Positions 9,650 to 18,099 of a stretch of 64,000 nt of DNA are shown here, in pieces (position 1 is the stretch's first letter; every line of letters starts with the position of its first letter). The stretch lies in NCBI GenBank assembly GCA_028279275.1, contig JANQOB010000002.1:124001-188000 (forward strand). The letters run 5' to 3'. The notes below the pieces were generated by a model, which saw only the letters and a list, made by a program, of their open reading frames with translations, had not been told where the DNA came from and ran no database searches. The stretch is from Gammaproteobacteria bacterium (lineage in GTDB: Bacteria; Pseudomonadota; Gammaproteobacteria; UBA4575). A program made the translations under genes and the position numbers.

Positions 9650-9690
9650 ATGGGATTGTTAATTTTTGCATTACAAGGAATGAATTGAAC

Positions 9691-10281
9691 ATGACGGAAA
9701 CAAATCAAGAGTTATTATCAAAAATTTTAGATGAAGAGCTATCTGAGTTTGAAGCACAACGCATTTTGAAAGAAATGAAATCAGATGATGAGCTTCGTTT
9801 GACACTACAACGTTATGAAATCATTGGTCATTCAATGCGTAAAGAATTACCAAAAGGACTTAATCAAAACTTTGTGCATAATGTAATGAGTCAAATTGAG
9901 CGAGAAGAAATGGATGCGCCTGATCCAGAATTAAATGTCCCAGAATTAAATCAAATCAATAGTGAGAGCAAATTTAAAACATTTATCGGTTTAGCTATTG
10001 CCGCATCGGTTGCCGTATTTTCATTTGTTGCTTTCCAAAATTTTTTACAACCAGAGACAGACACAACGCCATCAGCAATAGTTGCTGATCGTGTAGTTGA
10101 AGAAAGTGATATCCAGCGTGTAAGCAGTGAAGATTTGCAAAATTTTATATCTAATCCAGAAGCTGCCGCGAGTTTCAATAGTTATATAATGAATCACGCT
10201 GAATATGCGTCACCGCGAGTTTCCGTCCCGCATGTAAGAATTGTAGGTTACGGAAAAGATGAAATAGAAAATAATAATTAA
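9691..10281 (+). CDS. rseA: Sigma-E anti-sigma factor RseA/MucA
   Basis: About 196 residues. The N-terminal cytoplasmic sigma-binding domain begins ETNQELLSKILDEELSEFEAQRIL, as in RseA/MucA. A single membrane segment lies near residues 95-112 (FIGLAIAASVAVFSFVAF), and the periplasmic tail ends in a PRVSVPHVRIVGYG region. The tail is where site-1 protease (DegS-type) cleavage would occur. The ATG at 9691 is preferred; an in-frame TTG six bases upstream is also possible, with AAGGAA before both. It follows rpoE by 41 bases and precedes rseB. Confidence 0.92.
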   Translation: MTETNQELLSKILDEELSEFEAQRILKEMKSDDELRLTLQRYEIIGHSMRKELPKGLNQNFVHNVMSQIEREEMDAPDPELNVPELNQINSESKFKTFIGLAIAASVAVFSFVAFQNFLQPETDTTPSAIVADRVVEESDIQRVSSEDLQNFISNPEAAASFNSYIMNHAEYASPRVSVPHVRIVGYGKDEIENNN

Positions 10282-10288
10282 GCTGCAA

Positions 10289-11269
10289 ATGATTTCAATT
10301 CGACTGCCCATAATTCTATTAATTACGTGCAGCCTTTCTCTTGCCTCAACTTCTATTTTTGCTCAACAGAGCAGTCTTCAGCAACTGCTAGGAAAAATGA
10401 ATCAGACTTTAGAAAGAGGAAATTACGAAGGTACGTTTGTATTCATGCACAATGACAATGTAGAAACCATGCGCATCGTGCACGGCTATTCGGAAAATGG
10501 AGTACGTGAAAAACTAGTTTCTCTTACTGGCGATGCTCGGGAAGTGATACGTGATCAAGATATCCTAACCTGTATTTGGCCACGCGATAAACTCGTAGTG
10601 ATTGAGACAGCAAGCACTACACATGGTTTGCCATCATCATTGCCTACTGACCTAAATGAATTAGCCTTTCATTACAAGTTGACAGAAGTAGGGCAAGCAA
10701 GAATAGCGGGTCATGACTGTACGATTGTTCGTTTTGAGCCTCTCGATGAGTATCGTTATGGACATGAATTATGTGTAGAAACTCAAAATGGGATGCTTTT
10801 AGAGTCAAAAACTTTCGATACGTCTGGCAAGACTATTGAGAATATGATGTTTACCAGTTTTCGCATGCGTGATTCGGTACCTGAAAAACTTTTCGAACCA
10901 AGTGTGCATTTAAATGATTACACTTGGAAAACAGCAAGCGTTGAACTTAATGGTGAACTACAACCTGACCAGTCATGGAAAATAGAAAATTTACCACCAG
11001 GTTTTTCACTACGAAGTGTTACACGCAGATTGATGAGTGCAAGTAACAATCCAGTACAGCACATGGTTTTAACAGATGGTTTAGCATCTGTGTCAGTATT
11101 TATCAGTAAAGTTGATGATCCAGAACAAGTATATAAAGGTGCGCATAAACAAGGGGTAATTAATGCTTATGCAAGAGACCTTAATCAGCATCAGATAACG
11201 GTTGTAGGTGAAGTGCCTGAGGGGACAGTTAAAATGATCGGTACTTCGGTTTTTTATTCGAATCCTTAA
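10289..11269 (+). CDS. rseB: Sigma-E regulatory periplasmic protein RseB/MucB
   Basis: A 326-residue periplasmic protein with a signal peptide (MISIRLPIILLITCSLSLASTSIFAQ). It has the two-domain RseB layout: a lipoprotein-carrier-like large domain (LLGKMNQTLERGNYEGTFVFMHND...MRIVHGYSENGVREKLVSL, about residues 30-200) and a small C-terminal domain that contacts RseA (WKIENLPPGFSLRSVTRRL...QHMVLTDGLASVSVFIS). RseB shields RseA from proteolysis and senses lipid signals such as mislocalised LPS. It lies 7 bases after rseA, in the same operon. No rseC follows. Confidence 0.94.
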   Translation: MISIRLPIILLITCSLSLASTSIFAQQSSLQQLLGKMNQTLERGNYEGTFVFMHNDNVETMRIVHGYSENGVREKLVSLTGDAREVIRDQDILTCIWPRDKLVVIETASTTHGLPSSLPTDLNELAFHYKLTEVGQARIAGHDCTIVRFEPLDEYRYGHELCVETQNGMLLESKTFDTSGKTIENMMFTSFRMRDSVPEKLFEPSVHLNDYTWKTASVELNGELQPDQSWKIENLPPGFSLRSVTRRLMSASNNPVQHMVLTDGLASVSVFISKVDDPEQVYKGAHKQGVINAYARDLNQHQITVVGEVPEGTVKMIGTSVFYSNP

Positions 11270-11405
11270 AAAATAATAAAAATTTTATTTAAATTAAACT
11301 TTTTGCTTTTTTATAATGTCTATCTAGACATTGCTAACATATGAGCGTGTTCAGTAAAGACTTCATTATTAAAAGTAAATCACTAGCCAGAATGGAGTGA
11401 AGGTT

Positions 11406-12842
11406 ATGAAGAATAGGAATGTTTTTGCTAGTTTATTAATTAGTTTTTCGATTGTATTAACTTTAGCAGTAAATAGCGCATCAGCACGGTATAACCTGCC
11501 TGACTTCACAGAACTTGTCGAAGAGCATGCTGATGCTGTCGTTAACATTAGCACGAGCAAACAAACAGAAGTTAGAAGAGGTTTACCGCCAGGGATGGAT
11601 ATACCCGAACTACCGGAGGGCAGTCCATTTGGTGATTTATTTGAAAGATTTTTTGGTGAACATGGCGGAAAAGGCGAAGAGTTTTTCAATTCTCGGTCAT
11701 TAGGCTCAGGCTTTATCATTTCGCAAGATGGATATGTAATTACGAATCACCATGTCGTTAAAGGTGCGGATGAAATTATTGTCAAACTGAGCGATCGTAG
11801 ACAATTAGTAGCTGAAATCATTGGCAGTGATCCCCGTAGCGATATCGCGTTACTTAAACTAGAAGGAAATGATTTTCCAAGTGTCAAGCTTGGTGATTCT
11901 GAAGCGATAAAAGTAGGGCAGTGGGTTTTAGCAATTGGTTCGCCATTTGGGTTTGACGCATCCGTAACAGCTGGGATTGTGAGTGCTAAGGGTAGAAGTC
12001 TTCCAAGCGAAAACTATGTTCCTTTTATTCAAACGGATGTGGCGATCAATCCCGGAAATTCTGGTGGACCATTGTTTGATTTAGATGGCAATGTTGTTGG
12101 GATCAACTCGCAAATTTACACACGTTCTGGTGGTTTTATGGGGCTCTCGTTTGCAATTCCAATTGAAGACGCTATGGATGTGGTTGATCAATTGAAAACC
12201 AGTGGATACGTATCGCGTGGATGGTTAGGTGTTTACATCCAGGAAGTAACACGTGAGCTAGCGGAATCTTTTGGAATGGAAAAACCAACTGGAGCTTTGG
12301 TTGCAAAAATTCTGGAAGATAGCCCCGCTCAGGATACGGATATACAAATTGGAGACATTATCCTGGATTATAACGGTAAAGAAGTTAAGAACTCAGCATC
12401 ACTGCCGCCTATGGTTGGGCGCACACGTGTAGGTGAGGTTGTTAAATTAAAGATAATGCGGGATGGAAAAACAAAATCAGTTAAGTTAAAAATTGGACAA
12501 TTACCTGAAAAGGGACAAACACTAGCAGGAAAGAAAGATCTTAAAGAAGAGACTGAAGATACTGTTTTTGGTTTGTCTCTACGTCCGTTAACTGAAGATG
12601 AGATGGAAAATCTGGAGCTTGATAATAACGGGCTGTTAGTACTTGATGTGCAAAACGGAGCAGCTAAATCGGCAGGTGTGCGCAAAGGTGATGTGATTCA
12701 AATGATTAATGGTGAGCCAGTCGATAGTGTGAAATCGTTTAGTGAGCTAATCGATGATCTTCCTGAAGGAAAATTTGTTTCTATGTTAGTGCAGCGTTCA
12801 CATGGTCCAGAATTTTTAGCTATGAGAATTCCTGAGAAGTAG
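11406..12842 (+). CDS. mucD: Periplasmic serine protease of the DegP/HtrA family (MucD)
   Basis: A 478-residue HtrA protease with a signal peptide (ending ASA). The catalytic triad is visible: His in ITNHHVV, Asp in SDIALLKL, and Ser in NPGNSGGP. Two PDZ domains follow (GWLGVYIQEVTRELA... and a second around LLVLDVQNGAAKSAGVRKGDVI). It degrades or refolds damaged envelope proteins and takes part in sigma-E control. The start at 11406 is chosen because GGAG sits 8 bases upstream; a GTG at 11397 is in frame. The gene follows rseB after a 136-base gap that may hold its own promoter. lepA comes next. Confidence 0.94.
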   Translation: MKNRNVFASLLISFSIVLTLAVNSASARYNLPDFTELVEEHADAVVNISTSKQTEVRRGLPPGMDIPELPEGSPFGDLFERFFGEHGGKGEEFFNSRSLGSGFIISQDGYVITNHHVVKGADEIIVKLSDRRQLVAEIIGSDPRSDIALLKLEGNDFPSVKLGDSEAIKVGQWVLAIGSPFGFDASVTAGIVSAKGRSLPSENYVPFIQTDVAINPGNSGGPLFDLDGNVVGINSQIYTRSGGFMGLSFAIPIEDAMDVVDQLKTSGYVSRGWLGVYIQEVTRELAESFGMEKPTGALVAKILEDSPAQDTDIQIGDIILDYNGKEVKNSASLPPMVGRTRVGEVVKLKIMRDGKTKSVKLKIGQLPEKGQTLAGKKDLKEETEDTVFGLSLRPLTEDEMENLELDNNGLLVLDVQNGAAKSAGVRKGDVIQMINGEPVDSVKSFSELIDDLPEGKFVSMLVQRSHGPEFLAMRIPEK

Positions 12843-12981
12843 CTTTCTCTTAAGGATTAAAATACAGAGAAAAGTTAGTAATAACGATTGAAAATAAGCG
12901 ATAATTAGGTCTACTCAATTAACTAAGTAAAAGACTGAAGACCTAGAGGGGAACTTCATAAAGTATTCCCTAATATATTTT

Positions 12982-14772
12982 ATGAAGAACATTCGCAACT
13001 TTTCTATTATTGCGCATATTGATCACGGCAAATCTACTTTAGCGGATCGATTTATCCAGCATTGTGGTGGTTTGTCTGAACGTGAGATGAGCGAACAAGT
13101 TCTGGATTCAATGGATCTTGAGCGTGAGCGGGGTATCACCATCAAAGCTCAAAGTGTGTCTTTGCAATATAAGGCAACTGATGGCGAAACATATCAGCTC
13201 AATATAATTGATACACCTGGGCATGTTGATTTTTCTTATGAGGTATCGCGTTCTTTAGCTGCTTGCGAAGGTGCATTATTGGTCGTAGATGCCTCGCAAG
13301 GAGTAGAAGCTCAAAGTGTGGCAAATTGCTACACGGCTATTGACCTTGGCTTAGAAATACTTCCTGTTTTAAATAAAATGGATCTTGCTTCTGCAGATCC
13401 TGATCGTGTTGCTGAAGAAATAGAAGAAGTAATTGGTATTGATGTAACGGACCCTTTGCTGGTCAGTGCAAAAACAGGATTAGGTGTCGAGCAAACACTT
13501 GAGGCTATCATAAAACATTTTCCTGCTCCTGGCGGTGATGCAAATGCTCCACTAAAAGCTTTAATTGTTGATTCATGGTTTGATAGTTATGTAGGTGTTA
13601 TTTCTTTAGTGCGTGTGATGGATGGTGAAATTAAGCCGAAACAAAAAATCACCGCAATGTCATCAGGTCGAAGTTATCAAGTTGAGAAAGTTGGTATATT
13701 TACACCTAAACGTACGGAAAGTGAAAGTTTAAAAACTGGCCAAGTAGGCTACATAATTTGTGGCATCAAAGACATTAATGCTGCAAAAGTTGGTGATACA
13801 TTTACCAGCGCTTCCAATCCAGCAGAACAAGCTTTAGAAGGCTTTAAAGAAGTACAGCCAAATGTATTTGCTGGCATGTTCCCTGTTAGCTCTGATGACT
13901 ATGAGTCATTTCGCGATGCATTGGATAAATTAAGTTTAAACGATGCTGCGTTTAGTTATGAACCAGAAACATCTGATGCGCTTGGTTTTGGTTTCCGTTG
14001 TGGTTTTCTTGGAATGCTGCACATGGAAATTGTACAAGAGCGTTTGGAGCGTGAGTATAGTTTAGATCTCATTACAACTGCACCTACAGTTATCTACGAA
14101 GTACATAAAAATGATGGTGAAGTTTCGCAAATACATAACCCATCTGACTTGCCTGAAACTAGTAAAATCAAAGAAATTCGTGAACCCATCATTCATGCTT
14201 CTATATTAGTGCCTCATGATTATGTGGGTAATGTAATTACATTATGTATTGAAAAACGTGGAGTGCAAAAAAATCTAACATACCATGGAAATCAAGTATC
14301 AATTAATTTCGAAATACCACTTAGTGAAGTCGTATTAGACTTTTTTGATAAATTAAAATCGGTGAGTCGTGGTTATGCTTCATTTGATTATTATCAGTCC
14401 AAATTTGAAGCTGCGCCATTAGTTAAGCTGGATATTTTGATTAATGGTGAGCGTGTCGATGCTTTATCAGTAATCGTACACAAAGAACAAGCCGCAAATT
14501 ACGGTAGAGACTTAGCAGTAAAAATGAAAGATATCATCCCAAGACAGATGTATGATGTTGCAATACAAGCCGCGATTGGATCAAAAATTATAGCAAGAAC
14601 CACTACTAAAGCTTTGCGAAAAAACGTAACCGCAAAATGTTATGGTGGTGATGTAACTAGAAAGAAAAAGCTGTTAGAAAAACAAAAAGCTGGGAAAAAG
14701 CGTATGAAGCAAATTGGGAAAGTTGAAATTCCACAAGAAGCGTTTTTAGCAGTACTGCGCGTCGAAAAATAA
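12982..14772 (+). CDS. lepA: Elongation factor 4 (LepA)
   Basis: A 596-residue translational GTPase that back-translocates or helps assemble ribosomes under stress. G1 is AHIDHGKST, followed by the RGITIKAQ switch, [12 protein letters not shown] and NKMDL. The LepA-specific C-terminal domain is present ([42 protein letters not shown]...). Length is standard. As in many gammaproteobacteria it follows mucD, but the usual partner lepB is absent here. Instead a metallo-beta-lactamase-fold gene follows after 12 bases. Confidence 0.97.
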   Translation: MKNIRNFSIIAHIDHGKSTLADRFIQHCGGLSEREMSEQVLDSMDLERERGITIKAQSVSLQYKATDGETYQLNIIDTPGHVDFSYEVSRSLAACEGALLVVDASQGVEAQSVANCYTAIDLGLEILPVLNKMDLASADPDRVAEEIEEVIGIDVTDPLLVSAKTGLGVEQTLEAIIKHFPAPGGDANAPLKALIVDSWFDSYVGVISLVRVMDGEIKPKQKITAMSSGRSYQVEKVGIFTPKRTESESLKTGQVGYIICGIKDINAAKVGDTFTSASNPAEQALEGFKEVQPNVFAGMFPVSSDDYESFRDALDKLSLNDAAFSYEPETSDALGFGFRCGFLGMLHMEIVQERLEREYSLDLITTAPTVIYEVHKNDGEVSQIHNPSDLPETSKIKEIREPIIHASILVPHDYVGNVITLCIEKRGVQKNLTYHGNQVSINFEIPLSEVVLDFFDKLKSVSRGYASFDYYQSKFEAAPLVKLDILINGERVDALSVIVHKEQAANYGRDLAVKMKDIIPRQMYDVAIQAAIGSKIIARTTTKALRKNVTAKCYGGDVTRKKKLLEKQKAGKKRMKQIGKVEIPQEAFLAVLRVEK

Positions 14773-14784
14773 TTAAGTCACGAA

Positions 14785-15702
14785 GTGAGTATTAAAAAAA
14801 TAATTATATGTTTGATGCTTGTAGCGTATGCATCGGCTTCACATGCAGATTTTATGAAGGTTACTTTGTTAGGCACCGGAAGTCCTAGGCCCAGTGTTGA
14901 TCGATATGGCCCCGCAGTATTAGTAGAAGCAGGTGGAAAAGTTTTATTATTTGACGTAGGTAGAGGAGTGGTGCAGCGGTTACAAATGCTTGATGTACCC
15001 ATTTCTGAGATTCAGCAAGTTTTTATTACCCATCTTCATTCAGATCATATTTCTGCATTAGATGATGTTTGGCTCACAGGATGGATTTATCAACGTAAAA
15101 AGCCATTAAATGTTTATGGCCCGGATGGCATTCAGCCATTCGTAAAGAATATGCAAGAAACATATGAGTTTGACGCAAATCTGCGTCATCAATATGCAGG
15201 TTTAGATCCTAATGCTGCAAAAGTGGTTGCGACGAGCATCAAGCCTGGTGTAATTTTTTCAGAAAATGGAGTCAAAGTAACAGCATTTTTAGTAGATCAT
15301 AAACCAGTAGACCCGGCCTATGGATATCGAATTGATTTTGGCAAACGATCAGTTGTAATTTCTGGTGACACGACTTATTCACAAAGCCTAGTCGATCATT
15401 CAACGGGTATCGACTTGTTAGTACATGAGATCATTGCAATTAAAAATGAAATTCTTGATAGAAATCCGCGCTTACAGAGAATCGAACGTTATCACACTGA
15501 CCCAGGTCAACTGACTCAGGTGTTAAATGCAGTAAAGCCGCGTGTAGCAGTAATGACGCATGTGATCGTAGTAGGCGTCTCTGAAAAAAGTGTAGTAGAA
15601 GAAATAAATAAAAATTATTCAGGTGAAATATATATGGGTGAGGATTTAATGAGTTTCGAAATAGGTAGTAGTATAAAAGTGATACCATACCCAAAAAATT
15701 AG
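14785..15702 (+). CDS. Secreted metallo-beta-lactamase-fold hydrolase
   Basis: A 305-residue protein with a signal peptide (GTG start, MSIKKIIICLMLVAYASASHA). The MBL core is clear: TLLGTGSPRP at the first strand, the zinc motif THLHSDH (HxHxDH), a later HKP histidine, SGDTTYS (metal Asp) and a final THV histidine. The TGSP...DVGRG pattern is like RNase Z/arylsulfatase-type members of the MBL superfamily. The signal peptide argues for a periplasmic ester or phosphodiester hydrolase rather than tRNA processing. The substrate is unknown. The gene is 12 bases after lepA and 10 before folP. Confidence 0.8.
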   Translation: MSIKKIIICLMLVAYASASHADFMKVTLLGTGSPRPSVDRYGPAVLVEAGGKVLLFDVGRGVVQRLQMLDVPISEIQQVFITHLHSDHISALDDVWLTGWIYQRKKPLNVYGPDGIQPFVKNMQETYEFDANLRHQYAGLDPNAAKVVATSIKPGVIFSENGVKVTAFLVDHKPVDPAYGYRIDFGKRSVVISGDTTYSQSLVDHSTGIDLLVHEIIAIKNEILDRNPRLQRIERYHTDPGQLTQVLNAVKPRVAVMTHVIVVGVSEKSVVEEINKNYSGEIYMGEDLMSFEIGSSIKVIPYPKN

Positions 15703-15712
15703 CCTTCAGCTT

Positions 15713-16531
15713 ATGCAGCTTGATTATTCAAAACCATTATTGATGGGTGTGTTAAATGTCACCCCAGACAGCTTTTCGGATGGCGGTATGTATCCTTCGT
15801 CCAAAGACGCTATCACGCGTGCTTTGGAAATGGTTGAACAGGGTGCTGATATAATCGATATTGGTGGTGAGTCAACTCGACCGGGCGCCCAGCGAATTGA
15901 TGCTACCGAACAAAAACGCAGAGTACTGGATGTTATAGCAGGTCTACGTAAGGAACTTGCAGATACGATTCATATCAGTATAGACACTACACTTTCTGAG
16001 GTGGCTGCTGCAGCACTCGATTCCGGCGCAACAATGCTGAATGATGTCAGTGCGGGTGCGGAAGATGAGGCGATGTTAAATCTTGCAGCTGATAAAAATG
16101 TTCCAATATGTTTAATGCATATGCAGGGTCAGCCCGGTACGATGCAAGATAATCCAAGCTATGAAGATGTCACCCGTGAAGTGGCCGATTATCTGCGCAA
16201 GCGATCTCTTCACGCAGAAAATATAGGAATAAAAAAAGAGAATATTATTCTTGATCCGGGGATTGGTTTTGGTAAACGTACTCAGCATAATCTTGAATTA
16301 TTGCGTAATCTTGAAAATATAGTTGAGATTGGTTATCCCGTATTGCTTGGAACCAGTCGTAAGCGATTTATGGGCGAACTTGCGCGCGAGGAAGACCCGC
16401 GAAAAAGAATGCCAGCAACATGTGCGACGACAGCATTAGGTGTAGTTGCAGGCGTAAAAATTTTTCGTGTTCACGATGTTTGGCAAAATCGCCAGGCATT
16501 GGATGTAACGTGGGGAATTCTAAATTGTTAA
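15713..16531 (+). CDS. folP: Dihydropteroate synthase
   Basis: A 272-residue TIM-barrel enzyme condensing 6-hydroxymethyl-dihydropterin diphosphate with 4-aminobenzoate in folate synthesis. Signatures are MGVLNVTPDSFSDGG at the N-terminus, DIIDIGGESTRPGA, ISIDT, MLNDVSAG, CLMHMQG, and the LDPGIGFGKRTQHNLELL pterin-binding loop. The C-terminus has GTSRKRFMG and RVHDV. It is not beside ftsH/glmM, its usual neighbours, and sits 10 bases after the MBL gene. In a methylotroph a folP homologue might also serve methanopterin synthesis, but nothing here shows that. Confidence 0.93.
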   Translation: MQLDYSKPLLMGVLNVTPDSFSDGGMYPSSKDAITRALEMVEQGADIIDIGGESTRPGAQRIDATEQKRRVLDVIAGLRKELADTIHISIDTTLSEVAAAALDSGATMLNDVSAGAEDEAMLNLAADKNVPICLMHMQGQPGTMQDNPSYEDVTREVADYLRKRSLHAENIGIKKENIILDPGIGFGKRTQHNLELLRNLENIVEIGYPVLLGTSRKRFMGELAREEDPRKRMPATCATTALGVVAGVKIFRVHDVWQNRQALDVTWGILNC

Positions 16532-16533
16532 TT

Positions 16534-16779
16534 TTATCGTTTAAGTACAATTTTTTCTTTTTGAGTGTGGCTCAAACGCTTAATTTCTATTTCTCTAACA
16601 GTAGCGCTGCTGCGGGTATGTCCACCTTCACAATAAACAACACTTAGTGGTTTGCGACCAGCAAAAAATTTGGCACCTTTTCCGTTTAGATGTTGATTGA
16701 ATCGTCTATCAACATCAGTAGAGATGCCGGTATAGTAAGAATGGTCGTCAGCTTCTATTATGTACACATACCAATTCAT
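16534..16779 (-). CDS. GIY-YIG nuclease superfamily protein (UPF0213/YhbQ type)
   Basis: An 81-residue single-domain protein. The GIY-YIG signature appears as WYVYIIEADDHSYYTGISTDVDRRFNQH, with the catalytic Tyr and the conserved Arg in the RRFNQH helix. GRKPLSVVYCEGGHTRSSATVREIEIKRL is typical of the YhbQ group. Functions proposed for the family include DNA repair or trimming. The gene converges on folP (2 bases between ends) and is 3 bases after tesA on the same strand, so likely cotranscribed with it. Confidence 0.85.
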   Translation of the reverse strand: MNWYVYIIEADDHSYYTGISTDVDRRFNQHLNGKGAKFFAGRKPLSVVYCEGGHTRSSATVREIEIKRLSHTQKEKIVLKR

Positions 16780-16782
16780 TAC

Positions 16783-17421
16783 TTATTTAAAAGTATGTAG
16801 TAATTCGTCAAATGACGGCCAAACATTTTCAAGAATAATATTTTGAGCCTCAGCAGTTGGATGTAGGCCATCTTTTTGCATGTAATTTGATTTCAGAGCA
16901 ACACCATCTAAAATAAATGGGACGAGAGAAATATTATGATTAACCGCAAGATCTGAATAAACTTGCTCAAAGGTCTGAGTATATTTTTCCCCATAGTTGG
17001 GTGGCAATTTTATTCCCAATAACAGCGTTGTGCCTACTTGGTTACATAATTGTAATATTTGATCTAGTTGCTGTTTCATGAGCGCTACAGGTTGGCCGCG
17101 TAAACCATTGTTTGCTCCTAACTGAATGATGCACAGTACAGGCTGGTGAACCTCTAATAAGTTGGGTAGGCGGGCTAACCCGCCTGCGGTAGTCTCACCA
17201 CTTACGGATGCGTTAACAACACGCCAATTATTATCTTTTGGGTACTTCTCATTTATGCGTTGTTGTAATAAATTGACCCAACCATGTTCGACATCAATCC
17301 CATATGCAGCACTTAAGCTGTCCCCAAGGACCAAAATCGTGTTTACATTTGTGCTTTCGTTAGCATAACAATAAGTGAAACTAACAAGATAAATAATAAT
17401 TACAAAACGGAGCAAGATCAT
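16783..17421 (-). CDS. tesA: Periplasmic lysophospholipase/thioesterase TesA (SGNH hydrolase)
   Basis: A 212-residue SGNH hydrolase with a signal peptide (MILLRFVIIIYLVSFTYCYA). Block I is ILVLGDSLSAAYG with the nucleophile Ser, block II has VVNASVSGETTAGG, block III is QLGANNGLRGQ, and block V is DGLHPTAEAQ with the catalytic Asp and His. It hydrolyses thioesters and lysophospholipids. The start at 17421 gives the right signal-peptide length; an in-frame extension of 13 codons is unlikely. It is divergent from ybbA, the same arrangement as in E. coli, and the two coding regions overlap by 2 bases. Confidence 0.92.
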   Translation of the reverse strand: MILLRFVIIIYLVSFTYCYANESTNVNTILVLGDSLSAAYGIDVEHGWVNLLQQRINEKYPKDNNWRVVNASVSGETTAGGLARLPNLLEVHQPVLCIIQLGANNGLRGQPVALMKQQLDQILQLCNQVGTTLLLGIKLPPNYGEKYTQTFEQVYSDLAVNHNISLVPFILDGVALKSNYMQKDGLHPTAEAQNIILENVWPSFDELLHTFK

Positions 17422-18097
17422 TTCAGTAACAAGTGTAATTAGCTGTAGCCAAGTTAGCAAAGTTGTCGAATCTGAGGAAGGGCCGATTTCAATTCTTGAA
17501 GAGATTGATCTTCAAGTGAATGAGGCACAAAGCATCGCAGTAATTGGACAATCCGGTTCAGGTAAAACAACTCTATTAAGTTTATTAGCAGGGCTTGATA
17601 TTCCGACCACAGGAAGTATCGAATTGTTCCGTAACCCGATCCAAAAACTAAGTGAAGATAGACGCGCAGCCTTGCGTAATCAATATATTGGTTTTGTTTT
17701 CCAATCATTTCATTTGGTTCCTGGGTTTACTGCACTTGAAAATGTCATGTTGCCATTAGAGATTAATGACAATAAACAATCAAAAGAAATTGCTAAAGCA
17801 TTATTAGATCGTGTAGGGATGGCGCATCGAATTAACCATTTTCCAACAACATTATCAGGTGGCGAGCAACAACGTGTTGCCATCGCTCGTGCATTTTCCA
17901 CCACTCCGCCCATTTTGTTAGCTGATGAACCTACTGGAAATTTAGATGCAAAAACTGGGAGAAAAATAATTGATTTATTATTTGGATTAAATAAAGAAAA
18001 AGGCACAGCATTGGTGTTGGTTACTCATGATCCGTCTTTAACTGAAAAATGTGATCGTTGTTTTAATCTAGAACAAGGTAAATTAACTGAGCTATAA
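17420..18097 (+). CDS. ybbA: ABC transporter ATPase YbbA (AUU start inferred)
   Basis: A LolD/MacB-type ATPase, about 225 residues. Walker A is GQSGSGKTT, the Q-loop FVFQSF, the signature LSGGEQQRVAIA, Walker B LLADEPTG, and the H-loop VTHD. The first ordinary start (GTG 17516) lies only 10 codons before Walker A and would delete the first beta strands. The in-frame sequence upstream aligns without gaps to the E. coli YbbA N-terminus (SILEEIDLQV versus SILTGVELVV). The frame opens after TAA 17390-17392 and holds no ATG, GTG or TTG before 17516. ATT at 17420 has GGAG 7 bases upstream (17409-17412). It pairs with the permease YbbP, 2 bases downstream. Confidence 0.88.
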   Translation: MSVTSVISCSQVSKVVESEEGPISILEEIDLQVNEAQSIAVIGQSGSGKTTLLSLLAGLDIPTTGSIELFRNPIQKLSEDRRAALRNQYIGFVFQSFHLVPGFTALENVMLPLEINDNKQSKEIAKALLDRVGMAHRINHFPTTLSGGEQQRVAIARAFSTTPPILLADEPTGNLDAKTGRKIIDLLFGLNKEKGTALVLVTHDPSLTEKCDRCFNLEQGKLTEL

Positions 18098-18099
18098 AT

